A stretch of DNA of 64,000 nt from Litoreibacter ascidiaceicola (GTDB lineage: Bacteria > Pseudomonadota > Alphaproteobacteria > Rhodobacterales > Rhodobacteraceae), in contig NZ_FQUV01000005.1 of NCBI RefSeq assembly GCF_900129235.1, positions 62,001-126,000 of the forward strand. Direction: 5' to 3'. The translations under genes were made by a program, and so were the position numbers. The number at the start of each line of letters is the position of its first letter. The stretch's first letter is position 1. Below, in pieces: positions 25,071 to 35,136 of the stretch. The notes under the pieces are model-generated. The model was given only the letters and a program-made list of their open reading frames with translations. It made no database searches and had not been told where the DNA came from.

Positions 25071-28000
25071 TTACGCGACCAGCTGCTCTGCTTTCTTCAA
25101 GTCAACAGACACCAGTTGCGAGACACCCAACTCAGCCATGGTCACCCCGAACAGACGATCCATCCGCGCCATTGTTACCGCGTGGTGGGTGATGATCAGG
25201 AAGCGCGTGTCTGTCCGGCGGGCCATTTCGTCCAGCAGGTCGCAGAACCGCGTCACGTTGGCGTCGTCCAACGGCGCGTCGACCTCGTCGAGCACACAAA
25301 TCGGAGCAGGGTTCGCAAGGAACACCGCGAAGATCAGCGCCAGAGCGGTCAAAGTTTGCTCGCCCCCGGACAACAGCGACAGGGTCGACAGCTTCTTGCC
25401 GGGTGGTTGGCACATGATCTCCAGACCGGCTTCCAGCGGATCATCGCTTTCGACCATGACCAGCTTCGCCTCACCGCCTCCAAACAGGTGCTTGAACAGG
25501 GTGGCAAAGCTAGAGTTCACTTCCTCAAACGCCGTCAGCAAACGCTCGCGCCCTTCTTTGTTGAGCGAGGCGATACCCGTGCGCAGGGCAGAAATTGCCG
25601 CTTCCAGATCGGTCTTTTCGCTGAGCAGATGGTCGTGCTCTTCCGAGACCTCTTTGGCGTCTTCTTCTGCACGCAGGTTCACGGCACCCAACGCGTCCCG
25701 TTGACGCTTCAGGCGGTTCACGTCGGCCTCGACCCGCTCTGCCGGAGGCATGTCATCCGGGTTCGTGTCCAAGGTTTCGAGCAACGCCTGCGGGGTCGTC
25801 TCCATCTCTTCTTGGATACGGTCCACCGCGTAAGTCACCGTCTCTTTGGCGGCCTCGGCACGGGCATCCGCACGGGCGCGGGCTTCGCGGGCCTCGGACG
25901 CTTCGCGTTCGGCATCACGTTCAGTTTGCACGCCTTCACGCAGGGCCGTTTCGGCCTCGGCCAAGTTGTCAGCGGCTGCCTTCCGACGTGTCTCGGCTTC
26001 GTCAATCGCAGAGGTCAACTCGTCGCGTTTGGCCGCCAGCTCAGACGGCGCGGCAGAGGCTTCTTTCAGCTCGGCCTCGGAAGTTACCTTACGCTCCTCC
26101 AGCTCGCCGATCCGTTTGCCAGCGGTTTCCAGACGATGCTTCCAGCCGCTGACTTCGGTGGTGATTTCCTGGCTGCGCTTGGTCCGCGCCTCGCCCTCGC
26201 GGCGCAATTCATCATGTGAGGATCGTTTCGCCAGCATGGTCATGCGCGACGCCTCGACGGTCATTTTGACGTCTTCGACTTCGGCGCGCGCGGCGTCCAG
26301 ATCGCCCAGATCCGCCACGCCCTTGTCGGCTTCGCGCAGACGTTCGCGGGCGGCCATCGCCTCTTCTTCATAGCGGGTCACGGCCAGTTCAAGGCTTTCG
26401 ACGCGGCCTGCGGCAATAGACTTCTCGCCTTCGGCACGTGACACAGCACGCGACGCATCCGCCATTGCACGGTCGGCATCCTTGCGGGCCTCGCGGGCGT
26501 CCCGATCCGCTTGCGCCGCCTCCGCCAGCTCTTTGGTCAGCATCTCATGCGCCTGACGTGCACCATCTGCACGCGCCGTTGCGCCCTCAAGCGCTTGCTT
26601 CAACTCTTCCAGTCGGTTGAGCTGTTGCAGACGCATCGCTGCCGCAGAAGGTGCATCGTCAGCACCCGTGCGGAACCCGTCCCAGCGCCAGACGTCACCC
26701 TCCACCGAGACCAAACGCTGCCCCGGCAACAGCGACTCTTGCAGGCGGTTGCCGTCATTGGCGTCGACCAATCCGACCTGCGACATGCGGCGGGCCAGTA
26801 CGTCGGGGATCGTCACATATGTGGTCAGCGGGCTAACGCCCTCTGGCAGGCGTTGCGGCTGCGGATAGGCCGCAAGGCGCGCCCAACCTGTGACTTCGTC
26901 GTCGTCGATTTGCGGTGCACGCAGGTCATCGGCCAAGGCCGCACCAAGCGCTTTCTCATAACCCGATTTCACCTGAACGACATCGAGCAGCTGGCCTTGC
27001 TCCGACGTGTCCCGATCCACCAAACGCGACAGCGCGGTGGCCTCCGCACGCAGGGCGTTTGCTTCGCCCTCAGCCTCCGAGCGTTGTGAGCGGGCGTCGC
27101 TTTCGCGGTTCTGCGCTTCGGAACGCGCCGCCTCGGCGGCGGTCAAATCGGTGTCGGATTTTTCAGCCTGAACCGACGCTTGGGACAACGCCGTTTGCGC
27201 CGCGATCAGCGATGTATCCGCGTTGGTCGCGGCGGCCTGCGCGTGATCAACCGAGGCGCGGGCTTTGTTCGCCTCGTCCTCGTAGCGCTGTAATGTCTTG
27301 GCCGCGTCTTCGCGCAGACGGTGCGCGGATTGGTGGCGCGCGGCAAGGCGGGCGACGTCCTCGGTATGCTCGGCCAGTTGCGTCTCGCGGTCTTGCAACA
27401 CAGTCGCTGCTTCACGGGCTTCGGTCGCGGCGGCGTCCAGCTTGGCGACATGCCCCTCGGAGGCCTTGGCGATCTCGCGGGCTTCCCATTCCAGTCGTTC
27501 AATCGTCTCGCCCGCATCGCGGTTCAGCGCGGTTTCGCGCTCGATGTCGCGGGCCAGTTGGTCAATCCGCGCGGTCAGCGTTTCAATCGTTTGCTGCGCC
27601 TGACGTTCCTGATCCGTCAGCGTGTCGCGCTGAACCTGCAGGCGTTGCAGAACGGCGGCGGCGATGGCCTCTTCCTCGCGCAATGGAGGCAAGGTGTCTT
27701 CCATCGCTTGGCGCAACTTGGCGACTTCACGCACTTGCGCTTCGGACATAGCGGCCTGCTTCGTGCGCTCGGTCAGGATTTGGCTGGCGGTCAGGTTCGC
27801 GTCTTCGGCCTCTTTCCAACGACGGTAGAGCAGCATCCCTTCGGACTTGCGCAACTCCTCCCCGATTTCGCGATACCGCGCGGCTTGGCGCGCTTGGCGG
27901 GCAAGTTGGGCCAGTTGCGCGGCAAGCTGTTCAATCACGTCATCGACACGGGACAGGTTGGTCTCCGCCCCGTTCAGCTTCAACTCCGCCTCGTGGCGGC

Positions 28001-28526
28001 GTTGATACAAGCCCGAAATACCGGCGGCCTCTTCCAGAATACGGCGGCGGGCCTTGGGCCGCGCGTTGATCAACTCGGAAATCTGCCCCTGACGCACCAA
28101 AGCAGGCGAATGCGCACCGGTGGACGCATCAGCAAACAGCATCTGTACATCCCGCGCCCGCACGTCCTTGCCATTGGTCTTGTAGGCAGAGCCTGCGTCG
28201 CGGGTAATCCGGCGAATAATCTCCAGCGTGTCGAGGTCGTTGAACCCAGCAGGTGCCAAACGCTCCGAATTGTCGATATGCAGGGACACTTCCGCGAAGT
28301 TGCGCGCCGGACGCGATGACGCCCCCGCGAAAATCACGTCTTCCATGCCAGAGCCGCGCATGGACTTGGCGCGATTCTCGCCCATCACCCAGCGCAACGC
28401 CTCAAGCAGGTTGGACTTGCCGCAGCCATTTGGCCCCACAACGCCTGTCAGCCCGTCAGCAATCACCAGCTCAGTGGGGTCCACGAAACTTTTGAAGCCG
28501 TTCAGTCTGAGTTTAGAGAAGCGCAA
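25071..28526 (-). CDS. smc: chromosome segregation protein SMC
   Basis: The 1151-residue ATPase condenses and segregates chromosomes. It has an N-terminal Walker A (GPNGCGKSN, residues 31-39), long coiled coils, a hinge near the middle (about 480-610), the signature LLSGGEQTLTALAL and Walker B with ICVLDEVDAPLDDANV. I prefer a TTG start at 28526, giving MRFSKLRLNGFKSF, because GAGGT lies 6 bases upstream and this is the family N-terminus. An in-frame ATG at 28607 would add 27 unusual residues. Confidence 0.95.
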   Translation of the reverse strand: MRFSKLRLNGFKSFVDPTELVIADGLTGVVGPNGCGKSNLLEALRWVMGENRAKSMRGSGMEDVIFAGASSRPARNFAEVSLHIDNSERLAPAGFNDLDTLEIIRRITRDAGSAYKTNGKDVRARDVQMLFADASTGAHSPALVRQGQISELINARPKARRRILEEAAGISGLYQRRHEAELKLNGAETNLSRVDDVIEQLAAQLAQLARQARQAARYREIGEELRKSEGMLLYRRWKEAEDANLTASQILTERTKQAAMSEAQVREVAKLRQAMEDTLPPLREEEAIAAAVLQRLQVQRDTLTDQERQAQQTIETLTARIDQLARDIERETALNRDAGETIERLEWEAREIAKASEGHVAKLDAAATEAREAATVLQDRETQLAEHTEDVARLAARHQSAHRLREDAAKTLQRYEDEANKARASVDHAQAAATNADTSLIAAQTALSQASVQAEKSDTDLTAAEAARSEAQNRESDARSQRSEAEGEANALRAEATALSRLVDRDTSEQGQLLDVVQVKSGYEKALGAALADDLRAPQIDDDEVTGWARLAAYPQPQRLPEGVSPLTTYVTIPDVLARRMSQVGLVDANDGNRLQESLLPGQRLVSVEGDVWRWDGFRTGADDAPSAAAMRLQQLNRLEELKQALEGATARADGARQAHEMLTKELAEAAQADRDAREARKDADRAMADASRAVSRAEGEKSIAAGRVESLELAVTRYEEEAMAARERLREADKGVADLGDLDAARAEVEDVKMTVEASRMTMLAKRSSHDELRREGEARTKRSQEITTEVSGWKHRLETAGKRIGELEERKVTSEAELKEASAAPSELAAKRDELTSAIDEAETRRKAAADNLAEAETALREGVQTERDAEREASEAREARARADARAEAAKETVTYAVDRIQEEMETTPQALLETLDTNPDDMPPAERVEADVNRLKRQRDALGAVNLRAEEDAKEVSEEHDHLLSEKTDLEAAISALRTGIASLNKEGRERLLTAFEEVNSSFATLFKHLFGGGEAKLVMVESDDPLEAGLEIMCQPPGKKLSTLSLLSGGEQTLTALALIFAVFLANPAPICVLDEVDAPLDDANVTRFCDLLDEMARRTDTRFLIITHHAVTMARMDRLFGVTMAELGVSQLVSVDLKKAEQLVA

Positions 28527-28735
28527 TGCGGACCTCGCGGGGGAATCGGTGTGTAGTGGGTTATTGTTTGAACCTAGCCCCCATGAGTCAACGTAAAACC
28601 ACTGCATATGGCCGACTACACAGGGTTATCCCCAAGATGTTGCGAATTTCCGCTTAAGTCAGCGTGCCGCGAAATGCATGTGGGCTGTCGGAATCGACCT
28701 TGACCCGCACAGCGCCCCTGACGCATTGTGCCCAA

Positions 28736-28925
28736 GCATGGTTCCCCGCGACGTGCAAAGCACAGTGGGGAAAAATGGGAATTCGGTAGGCGTGACCCAA
28801 TTAGGGACGCAACTCCGGAGCCGCCCCCGCGACTGTATGCGGTGAGCACCCTGCCAACGAGCCACTGGAGCAATCTGGGAAGGCGGCAGGATGCATCGAC
28901 CCGCGAGCCAGGAGACCAGCCATGC
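28736..28925 (+). promoter_or_regulatory. cobalamin riboswitch
   Basis: The aptamer is closed by GCATGG (28736-28741) with CCATGC (28920-28925). It contains GGAGCCGCCCCCGCGACTGT, GCCACTGG, TGGGAAGGCGG, and the B12 box AGCCAGGAGACCAGCC at 28906-28921. It should sense adenosylcobalamin and turn down the downstream cbtB-cbtA-cobW-GNAT-cobN genes when B12 is plentiful. Confidence 0.95.
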
Positions 28926-28939
28926 GCAATGAAACCCCT

Positions 28940-28965
28940 CCCGTCGGGTGTGACGGGGCAAGGAG
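28940..28965 (+). promoter_or_regulatory. riboswitch expression platform and cbtB ribosome site
   Basis: CCCGTC (28940-28945) pairs with GACGGG (28952-28957) just before AAGGAG (28960-28965) and the ATG at 28974. There is no T-run. Control is therefore probably at translation, by blocking the ribosome site. Confidence 0.55.
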
Positions 28966-28973
28966 ATACAGAC

Positions 28974-29162
28974 ATGAACGACGTTAAAACAGCCACGCTG
29001 AACGCAACCGCTACCCAGACCACCGATATGAGCCTTGTCAGCATTCTTGGTGCTGCCGCTTTGGGTCTGTCCCTGCTGTTCGCAGCCGGTTTCGCACAAG
29101 CCTCCGTAATGCATGATACCGCGCATGACCAACGTCATGCCATGGCGTTCCCCTGCCACTAA
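28974..29162 (+). CDS. cbtB: CbtB cobalt transporter subunit
   Basis: The 62-residue protein has one transmembrane helix (about 20-42). It ends with a metal-binding-type tail, VMHDTAHDQRHAMAFPCH, where the His spacing and FPCH end are typical of CbtB. With CbtA it forms a predicted B12-regulated cobalt importer. The ATG at 28974 is set by the AAGGAG site; the open frame upstream is the riboswitch. Confidence 0.93.
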   Translation: MNDVKTATLNATATQTTDMSLVSILGAAALGLSLLFAAGFAQASVMHDTAHDQRHAMAFPCH

Positions 29163-29177
29163 TCACCACCAAAAAAC

Positions 29178-29861
29178 ATGTTTAAAAATTTGTTGACCAG
29201 CGCTGTGTTCGCTGGCGTAGCCGTCGGCGTGATTGCCGCCGTGCTACAATTCTGGTTGGTGACACCCTTACTGCTAGAGGGCGAGCTGTATGAAACGGGT
29301 GCCCGTGTGCACTTCTCAGTAGGCGGCTCCACCCAAAGTGACGCGGGGCATCCTGCGTTGTTTACCGACCCCATGCGTGACCTGATGAGCATCGGCTTTA
29401 ACATGGTGACCTTCACGGCCTTCGCCCTGTTTCTTGCGATCGGCTTCGCCTTGACAGAACGCGGCGGCCATGAGGTGACCGCTCGCAAAGGTCTGATCTG
29501 GGGCATCGCAGCCTTCATCGCTGTGCAGCTTGCCCCTGCAATGGGCCTTCCGCCAGAGCTTCCAGGCACCGTTGCCGCAGATGTGGAACTCCGCCAGATC
29601 TGGTGGATTTGCACTGTGCTTGCCACCGCTGTCGGGCTTGGTCTGATTGCCTTTGGCTCAACTCTGGCTGGTATTGGCGGGGCAGCCCTCATCGTCTCGC
29701 CGCACATCGTCGGCGCACCACATCTGGACACCTATTTCGGCGTGGCAGCTCCCGAGTTGTCCGCTCATTTTGCCACGGCCTCTTTGGGGACTTCGGCGGT
29801 TGCGTGGGCCTTGTTAGGCCTGTTCACCGCCACCCTCTGGGTCAAATTCAAGGACTCCTGA
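29178..29861 (+). CDS. cbtA: CbtA cobalt transporter subunit
   Basis: This 227-residue membrane protein has five or six predicted helices and the CbtA-typical GAALIVSPHIVGAPHLD segment near residues 170-190. It follows cbtB by 15 bases and precedes cobW by 1 base. The cluster sits behind a B12 riboswitch, which fits cobalt uptake for corrin synthesis. Confidence 0.92.
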   Translation: MFKNLLTSAVFAGVAVGVIAAVLQFWLVTPLLLEGELYETGARVHFSVGGSTQSDAGHPALFTDPMRDLMSIGFNMVTFTAFALFLAIGFALTERGGHEVTARKGLIWGIAAFIAVQLAPAMGLPPELPGTVAADVELRQIWWICTVLATAVGLGLIAFGSTLAGIGGAALIVSPHIVGAPHLDTYFGVAAPELSAHFATASLGTSAVAWALLGLFTATLWVKFKDS

Positions 29862-29862
29862 C

Positions 29863-30924
29863 ATGCAAAAGATCCCCGCCACCGTCGTCACCGGCTTCCT
29901 AGGTGCCGGTAAGACAACCCTGATCCGGCACATGCTGGAGAACGCCAACGGCAAGCGCATCGCCTTGATCATCAACGAGTTTGGCGATCTTGGCGTCGAT
30001 GGCGACATCCTCAAAGGCTGTGGCGACGAGACCTGCACCGAGGATGACATCATGGAGCTGTCCAACGGCTGCATCTGCTGCACCGTGGCCGACGACTTCA
30101 TCCCCACGATGCAAAAGCTGCTGGCCCGCGAGAATCTGCCCGATCACATCGTGATCGAAACCTCCGGCCTCGCCCTGCCGCAACCCTTGATCCGCGCCTT
30201 CAACTGGCCTGAAATCTCGACCAAGGTGACCGTCGATGGCGTGATCACCGTGGTCGATGGCAAAGCCGTCTCCGAAGGCCGTTTCGCCCATAACGTCGCC
30301 GCCGTGGATGCCCAGCGCAAGCTGGACGAAAACCTTGATCACGAAACGCCTCTGTCAGAGCTGTTCGAAGACCAAATCGCCTGCGCCGACATGATCGTGG
30401 TCAACAAATCCGACCTGTTGGGCGACACCGAAACGGACGCGTTGGTCGCGACCTTGAAGGCAGACAGCCGCGATGGCGTCCAAGTCGTGCGCACCTCCAT
30501 GGGCAAGCTTCCCGTTGATGTGTTGCTCGGCCAAGGCATCGGCGCAGAAGATGATCTGGACGCCCGCCACGAGGTGCATCACCTCCACCATGATCACGAC
30601 GACGATCACCACCACGACGACCATCATCACGAACACAGCCATGACGAATTCCAGTCCTTCGTCGTCACCCGTGGCGAAATCACAGACCCGAAGGCGTTCG
30701 CCGAACAAGTGGCCAACGTGATCCGCACCCATGACATATTGCGCCTGAAAGGCTTCGCCGCCGTTGAGGGCAAACCTATGCGCCTGACGCTTCAGGCTGT
30801 TGGTCCGCGGGTAGATACCTATTTCGACCGCCCCTTCGGCAGCACCGCCCGTGAAACGCGGCTGGTGGTTATCGGCCAAGCCGGTCTGGACCACGCGACC
30901 ATAGAGGCCGCGTTGCAAGCATGA
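29863..30924 (+). CDS. cobW: CobW GTPase, cobalt chaperone
   Basis: This 353-residue G3E-family GTPase is thought to deliver cobalt to the B12 pathway. It has the P-loop GFLGAGKTT (about 9-17), the family NGCICCT metal site, NKSD for guanine recognition, and a His/Asp-rich insert at about 238-261. The C-terminal CobW_C domain follows. Its stop overlaps the GNAT start by 4 bases, and CobN is the likely recipient of the metal. Confidence 0.95.
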   Translation: MQKIPATVVTGFLGAGKTTLIRHMLENANGKRIALIINEFGDLGVDGDILKGCGDETCTEDDIMELSNGCICCTVADDFIPTMQKLLARENLPDHIVIETSGLALPQPLIRAFNWPEISTKVTVDGVITVVDGKAVSEGRFAHNVAAVDAQRKLDENLDHETPLSELFEDQIACADMIVVNKSDLLGDTETDALVATLKADSRDGVQVVRTSMGKLPVDVLLGQGIGAEDDLDARHEVHHLHHDHDDDHHHDDHHHEHSHDEFQSFVVTRGEITDPKAFAEQVANVIRTHDILRLKGFAAVEGKPMRLTLQAVGPRVDTYFDRPFGSTARETRLVVIGQAGLDHATIEAALQA

Positions 30925-31367
30925 TCGTTGAGCGCGGAGATCCCCGTGACCCGCAGGTCACCGCGCTCTTGCAAGCCAGCCACGCGCTGATGGAAAGCCT
31001 GTTCCCGCCCGAAGAAAACAACTACCTGTCCATCGATGCTCTCTGCGCGCCGGAGGTGCATTTCTTCGTGGCCCGTGACGGTGAAACGCTCTTGGGCTGC
31101 GGCGCGGTCAAGCACATGGGCACCTATGGAGAACTGAAATCCATGTTCACCGCTGGGGCCGCCCGCGGCAAAGGCGCGGCATCCGCCATCCTCGATCACA
31201 TCGTCAAACATACCCGCGCACTGGGCTTAACCGCACTCAAGCTCGAAACCGGCAAGGGCCTCGACGCCGCCCACAGGCTTTACGCCAAGCACGGCTTTAC
31301 ACCCTGCGGACCTTTTGGCGACTATGAGGCCAACAAGACCAGCCTGTTCATGGAGAAGCCGCTCTAG
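30921..31367 (+). CDS. GNAT-family N-acetyltransferase
   Basis: The 148-residue protein has the GNAT fold. ELKSMFTAGAARGKGAASAIL is the acetyl-CoA binding motif A region (R-G-K-G-A), and the end (AHRLYAKHGFTPCGPFGDY) matches motif B. It overlaps cobW by 4 bases and lies before cobN, so it is under the B12 riboswitch. Its substrate is unknown; a corrinoid link is only positional. Confidence 0.88.
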   Translation: MIVERGDPRDPQVTALLQASHALMESLFPPEENNYLSIDALCAPEVHFFVARDGETLLGCGAVKHMGTYGELKSMFTAGAARGKGAASAILDHIVKHTRALGLTALKLETGKGLDAAHRLYAKHGFTPCGPFGDYEANKTSLFMEKPL

Positions 31368-31401
31368 GTTTCATCTTGGCCAAAATATTCCCGCCGGAGG
31401 C
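31368..31401. repeat. 34-base dispersed repeat, copy 2 (GNAT-cobN gap)
   Basis: It begins directly after the GNAT stop codon and reads GTTTCATCTTGG to TATTCCCGCCGGAGGC along the transcript, the same sense as copies 1 and 3. CATCCTCC follows, which can fold back on GGAGG. Confidence 0.9.
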
Positions 31402-31428
31402 ATCCTCCGCCAGCCATAAGGCGCTGAC

Positions 31429-34400
31429 ATGCACCTACTCGCCGCGACCCCCGGATCGATAGACAACGGCCAAGAGCCGGTTGATTTGGGCCAAACGCCT
31501 GCCGAAATCGTGGTGATTTCCGCCGCGGATACCGAGCTGGCTGCCCTCTCCGCCGCGCGCGGCGAAATGGCGGCCCCACCCAGCCTGCGCCTCGCTTCCA
31601 TGATGCACCTGATCCACCCGATGTCGGTGGACCTGCATATCGAGGCCTGCGCGACCAAGTCCAAGCTGGTCATTGCCCGCGTTCTGGGCGGTGTGGGCTA
31701 TTGGAAATACGGCGCAGAGCAATACGCGGCGCATCTTCACGATGCAGGCGTCCCTCTGGCGCTGCTGCCCGGCGACGACAAACCCGACGCCGAACTGCGC
31801 GGATTGTCCACAGTTTCAGACGAAGACTATGACGCGCTCTGGGCCTATCTCGTCGAAGGCGGACCTGCTAATGCGGAAAACTTCCTCGGCTATGCCCAAG
31901 CGATGGTCGCCGGAACCGAGCGACCCTCCCCCGCATCCCCCTTGTTGAGGGCAGGGGTCTATTGGCCGGGGTCGGGGATCTCCGACCTCGCCGCCGCGAA
32001 AGGCGCATGGACCGATGGCGCGCCTGTCGTGCCATTGATCTTCTACCGCGCCCTCGTCCAAGGCGCAGGCCTGAACCCCGTCAACCGCTTGGTGAAGTCG
32101 CTCTTGCGCGCGGGCCTGAACCCGTTGCCAATCTTCGTGGCCTCCCTGAAAGACCCGATCAGTCTGGCCACGCTGGAGCACCTGCTGACGCAAGCTCCGC
32201 CCGAGGTAATCCTGAACGCCACATCCTTCGCCACCGGCTCCCCGCATCAAGGCGACGCAGAGGCCTTCAACCCGCTGGCAGCACATTTCACCAACAAGGC
32301 CCCGGTCTTTCAGGTCATCTTCTCCAGCTCGACCGAGGCCGCGTGGGCCGATGGACTCACCGGCCTGTCCGGCCGCGACATCGCGATGAACGTCGCCCTG
32401 CCCGAGGTCGACGGCCGCATCCTGTCCCGCGCCGTCAGTTTCAAGGACGAGGCCTATTTCGACGAGGCCACCGAATGTCCTATCGCTACCTACCGCGCCC
32501 GCGGCGACCGCATCCAGTTCGTGGCCGACCTTGCCGCCAACTGGGCCAAGCTGCGCCGTGCTAAAACCGAAGACCGCAAGGTCGCGCTGATCCTCGCGAA
32601 CTACCCCAACAAGGACGGGCGGCTGGCCAACGGCGTCGGCCTCGACACCCCCGCCGCGACCTCCCATGTGCTGAAGCTGCTGGGGGATGAAGGCTACCAC
32701 GTCGCCAACCCGCCCCCCGACAGCGACGCCCTGATGAAGGCGATGATGGCAGGCCCCACCAACTGGCTGACCGACCGCCATGTGCGCACCGGTGGCGTTG
32801 ATCTGTCGCTTGCCGATTACCAACGCGATTACGCGCAACTGCCCTACGCCCTGCGCCAGCAGATCGAGGACCGCTGGGGCGCGCCGGAAACCGACCCGTT
32901 CTATACCGCAGGCGAGGTCGATTGCGGGCGCTTCGCCCTGTCGGTGCTACACTACGGAAATGTGGTCGTCGGGTTGCAACCTGCCCGTGGCTACAACATT
33001 GACCCGACCGAAACCTACCACTCGCCCGACCTCGTGCCGCCGCATAACTACCTCGCCTTCTACTTCTGGCTGCGTCACGAATTCGGCGCGCACGCGATCG
33101 TCCACATGGGCAAGCACGGCAACCTTGAATGGCTGCCCGGCAAGGCGCTCGCCCTGTCCGAGGAATGCTGGCCGGAGGCCGTGTTTGGCCCCACGCCGCA
33201 CGTGTACCCGTTCATCGTAAACGACCCCGGCGAAGGCACCCAAGCCAAGCGCCGTGCGCAAGCGGTTATCATCGACCACCTGACCCCGCCCATGACGCGG
33301 GCGGAAACCTACGGGCCGCTAAAAGACCTCGAAGCCTTGGTCGACGAATACTACGAGGCCGCAGGCGTTGACCCCCGCCGCATCGCGCATCTGCGCCGCG
33401 AAATCCTGTCCATGACCTCCGCCACAGGGCTGTCCGAAGATGTCGGCTTTTCCGGTGACGAGGATGGCGATCTGGCCAAGCTCGATTCCTATCTCTGCGA
33501 ATTGAAAGAGGCGCAAATCCGCGACGGGTTGCACATCTTCGGGGTCTCGCCCGAGGGCGTTCAGGCCCGCGATCTGACCATCGCCCTGACCCGCGCTGCC
33601 CGCGGCGATGGCACAGGCGCGGACGCATCATTGATCCGTGCCTTGGCGGATGATTTGGAGCTGGATTTCGACCCGCTCTCGGCTGATCTGGCGAAGCCCT
33701 GGACCGGCCCCCGCCCAGAGGTTTTATCGGGTGATAAATGGCGCAGCACTGGCGACACGGTGGAACGCTTGGAGGAATTGGCGATCCGCTTGATGGACAG
33801 CGAAACGCCCCCCGGCCCCGCCAGTGCCACGGTGATGGAGCATATCCGAACCCAGGTGCAACCAACCGTCGCCGCCTGTGGGCCCATGGAAGGGGCGGGC
33901 CTTCTCAGCGCCCTCAAGGGGCACTTCGTCGCCCCGGCGCCCTCCGGCGCCCCAACCCGCGGGCGGATGGATGTGTTGCCAACGGGGCGCAACTTTTTCT
34001 CCGTCGACAGCCGTGCCGTCCCAACGCCAACCGCTTGGGCCTTGGGGTGGAAATCCGCGAACCTGCTGATCGAAAAACACCTGCAAACCCACGGCGACTG
34101 GCCCCGCGCCTTGCTGCTGAACGCATGGGGTACGGCCAACATGCGCACCGGCGGCGACGACATCGCGCAGGCGCTGGCGCTGATGGGCTGCAAGCCGAAA
34201 TGGGACGCCGCCAACCGTCGCGTGACCGGCTTCGAAATTCTGCCCATGGGTGTGTTGGGCCGCCCGCGCGTCGACGTCACTCTGCGCGTGTCCGGCTTCT
34301 TCCGCGACGCCTTCCCGCAACTAATCGCCTTGGTCGACAGCGCTGCCCGCGCGGTCATGGAACTGGACGAGCCGGAGGCCGACAACCCAGCTGCCGCCCG

Positions 34401-35112
34401 TTTCCGCGACGAAGGCACGACCCACCGCGTTTTCGGCTCCAAGCCCGGTGCCTATGGGGCAGGCTTGCAGGCGATGATCGACGAGCGGCTCTGGGCGGAC
34501 AAATCCGATCTCGCCGAGGCCTATCTGGAATGGGGCAGTTACGCTTATGGCAAGGACGCCGAAGGCACCCGTGATCGCGCAAGCTTTGAGGCGCGTCTGC
34601 GCCAAGCCGAAGCGGTTGTCCAAAACCAGGACAACCGCGAGCACGATTTGCTGGACAGCGACGACTACTACCAGTTCGAAGGCGGCGCGGCGGCGGCCAT
34701 CGAAACCCTCCAAGGTCGCGCGCGACCCGTCTACCATAATGACCACTCGCGCCCCGAACGCCCAGTCATCCGAACCTTGGAGGACGAAATCGGCCGCGTC
34801 GTGCGCTCCCGCGTGGTGAACCCTAAATGGATCGAAGGGGTGAAACGTCACGGCTATAAAGGCGCGTTCGAGATGGCCGCGACGCTCGACTACCTGTTCG
34901 CCTTCGCCGCGACCACGGGGGCCGCAAAGTCCCATCATTTCGATTTGGTGCATCAGGCCTATCTGGAGGATGACGACACCCGCGAGTTCATCGCAGAGCA
35001 TAACCCAGCAGCATTGCGCGAAATGGCAGAACGGCTGACCGAAGCTATCGAGCGGGGGCTGTGGACGCCCAAATCAAACTCTGCACGTGCCTTGATTGAC
35101 CGGCTGCTGTGA
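31429..35112 (+). CDS. cobN: cobaltochelatase subunit CobN
   Basis: The 1227-residue large subunit of the ATP-dependent cobaltochelatase binds hydrogenobyrinic acid diamide and inserts cobalt late in the oxygen-requiring pathway. Family segments include VDCGRFALSVLHYGNVVVGLQP, HMGKHGNLEWLPGKALALS and NAWGTANMRTGGDDIAQAL, each typical of CobN rather than BchH. It needs CobS and CobT, which are not in this window. AAGG precedes the ATG. It is the last gene controlled by the upstream riboswitch. Confidence 0.96.
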   Translation: MHLLAATPGSIDNGQEPVDLGQTPAEIVVISAADTELAALSAARGEMAAPPSLRLASMMHLIHPMSVDLHIEACATKSKLVIARVLGGVGYWKYGAEQYAAHLHDAGVPLALLPGDDKPDAELRGLSTVSDEDYDALWAYLVEGGPANAENFLGYAQAMVAGTERPSPASPLLRAGVYWPGSGISDLAAAKGAWTDGAPVVPLIFYRALVQGAGLNPVNRLVKSLLRAGLNPLPIFVASLKDPISLATLEHLLTQAPPEVILNATSFATGSPHQGDAEAFNPLAAHFTNKAPVFQVIFSSSTEAAWADGLTGLSGRDIAMNVALPEVDGRILSRAVSFKDEAYFDEATECPIATYRARGDRIQFVADLAANWAKLRRAKTEDRKVALILANYPNKDGRLANGVGLDTPAATSHVLKLLGDEGYHVANPPPDSDALMKAMMAGPTNWLTDRHVRTGGVDLSLADYQRDYAQLPYALRQQIEDRWGAPETDPFYTAGEVDCGRFALSVLHYGNVVVGLQPARGYNIDPTETYHSPDLVPPHNYLAFYFWLRHEFGAHAIVHMGKHGNLEWLPGKALALSEECWPEAVFGPTPHVYPFIVNDPGEGTQAKRRAQAVIIDHLTPPMTRAETYGPLKDLEALVDEYYEAAGVDPRRIAHLRREILSMTSATGLSEDVGFSGDEDGDLAKLDSYLCELKEAQIRDGLHIFGVSPEGVQARDLTIALTRAARGDGTGADASLIRALADDLELDFDPLSADLAKPWTGPRPEVLSGDKWRSTGDTVERLEELAIRLMDSETPPGPASATVMEHIRTQVQPTVAACGPMEGAGLLSALKGHFVAPAPSGAPTRGRMDVLPTGRNFFSVDSRAVPTPTAWALGWKSANLLIEKHLQTHGDWPRALLLNAWGTANMRTGGDDIAQALALMGCKPKWDAANRRVTGFEILPMGVLGRPRVDVTLRVSGFFRDAFPQLIALVDSAARAVMELDEPEADNPAAARFRDEGTTHRVFGSKPGAYGAGLQAMIDERLWADKSDLAEAYLEWGSYAYGKDAEGTRDRASFEARLRQAEAVVQNQDNREHDLLDSDDYYQFEGGAAAAIETLQGRARPVYHNDHSRPERPVIRTLEDEIGRVVRSRVVNPKWIEGVKRHGYKGAFEMAATLDYLFAFAATTGAAKSHHFDLVHQAYLEDDDTREFIAEHNPAALREMAERLTEAIERGLWTPKSNSARALIDRLL

Positions 35113-35136
35113 GCACCCCCCTAGGACAACGGCAGC

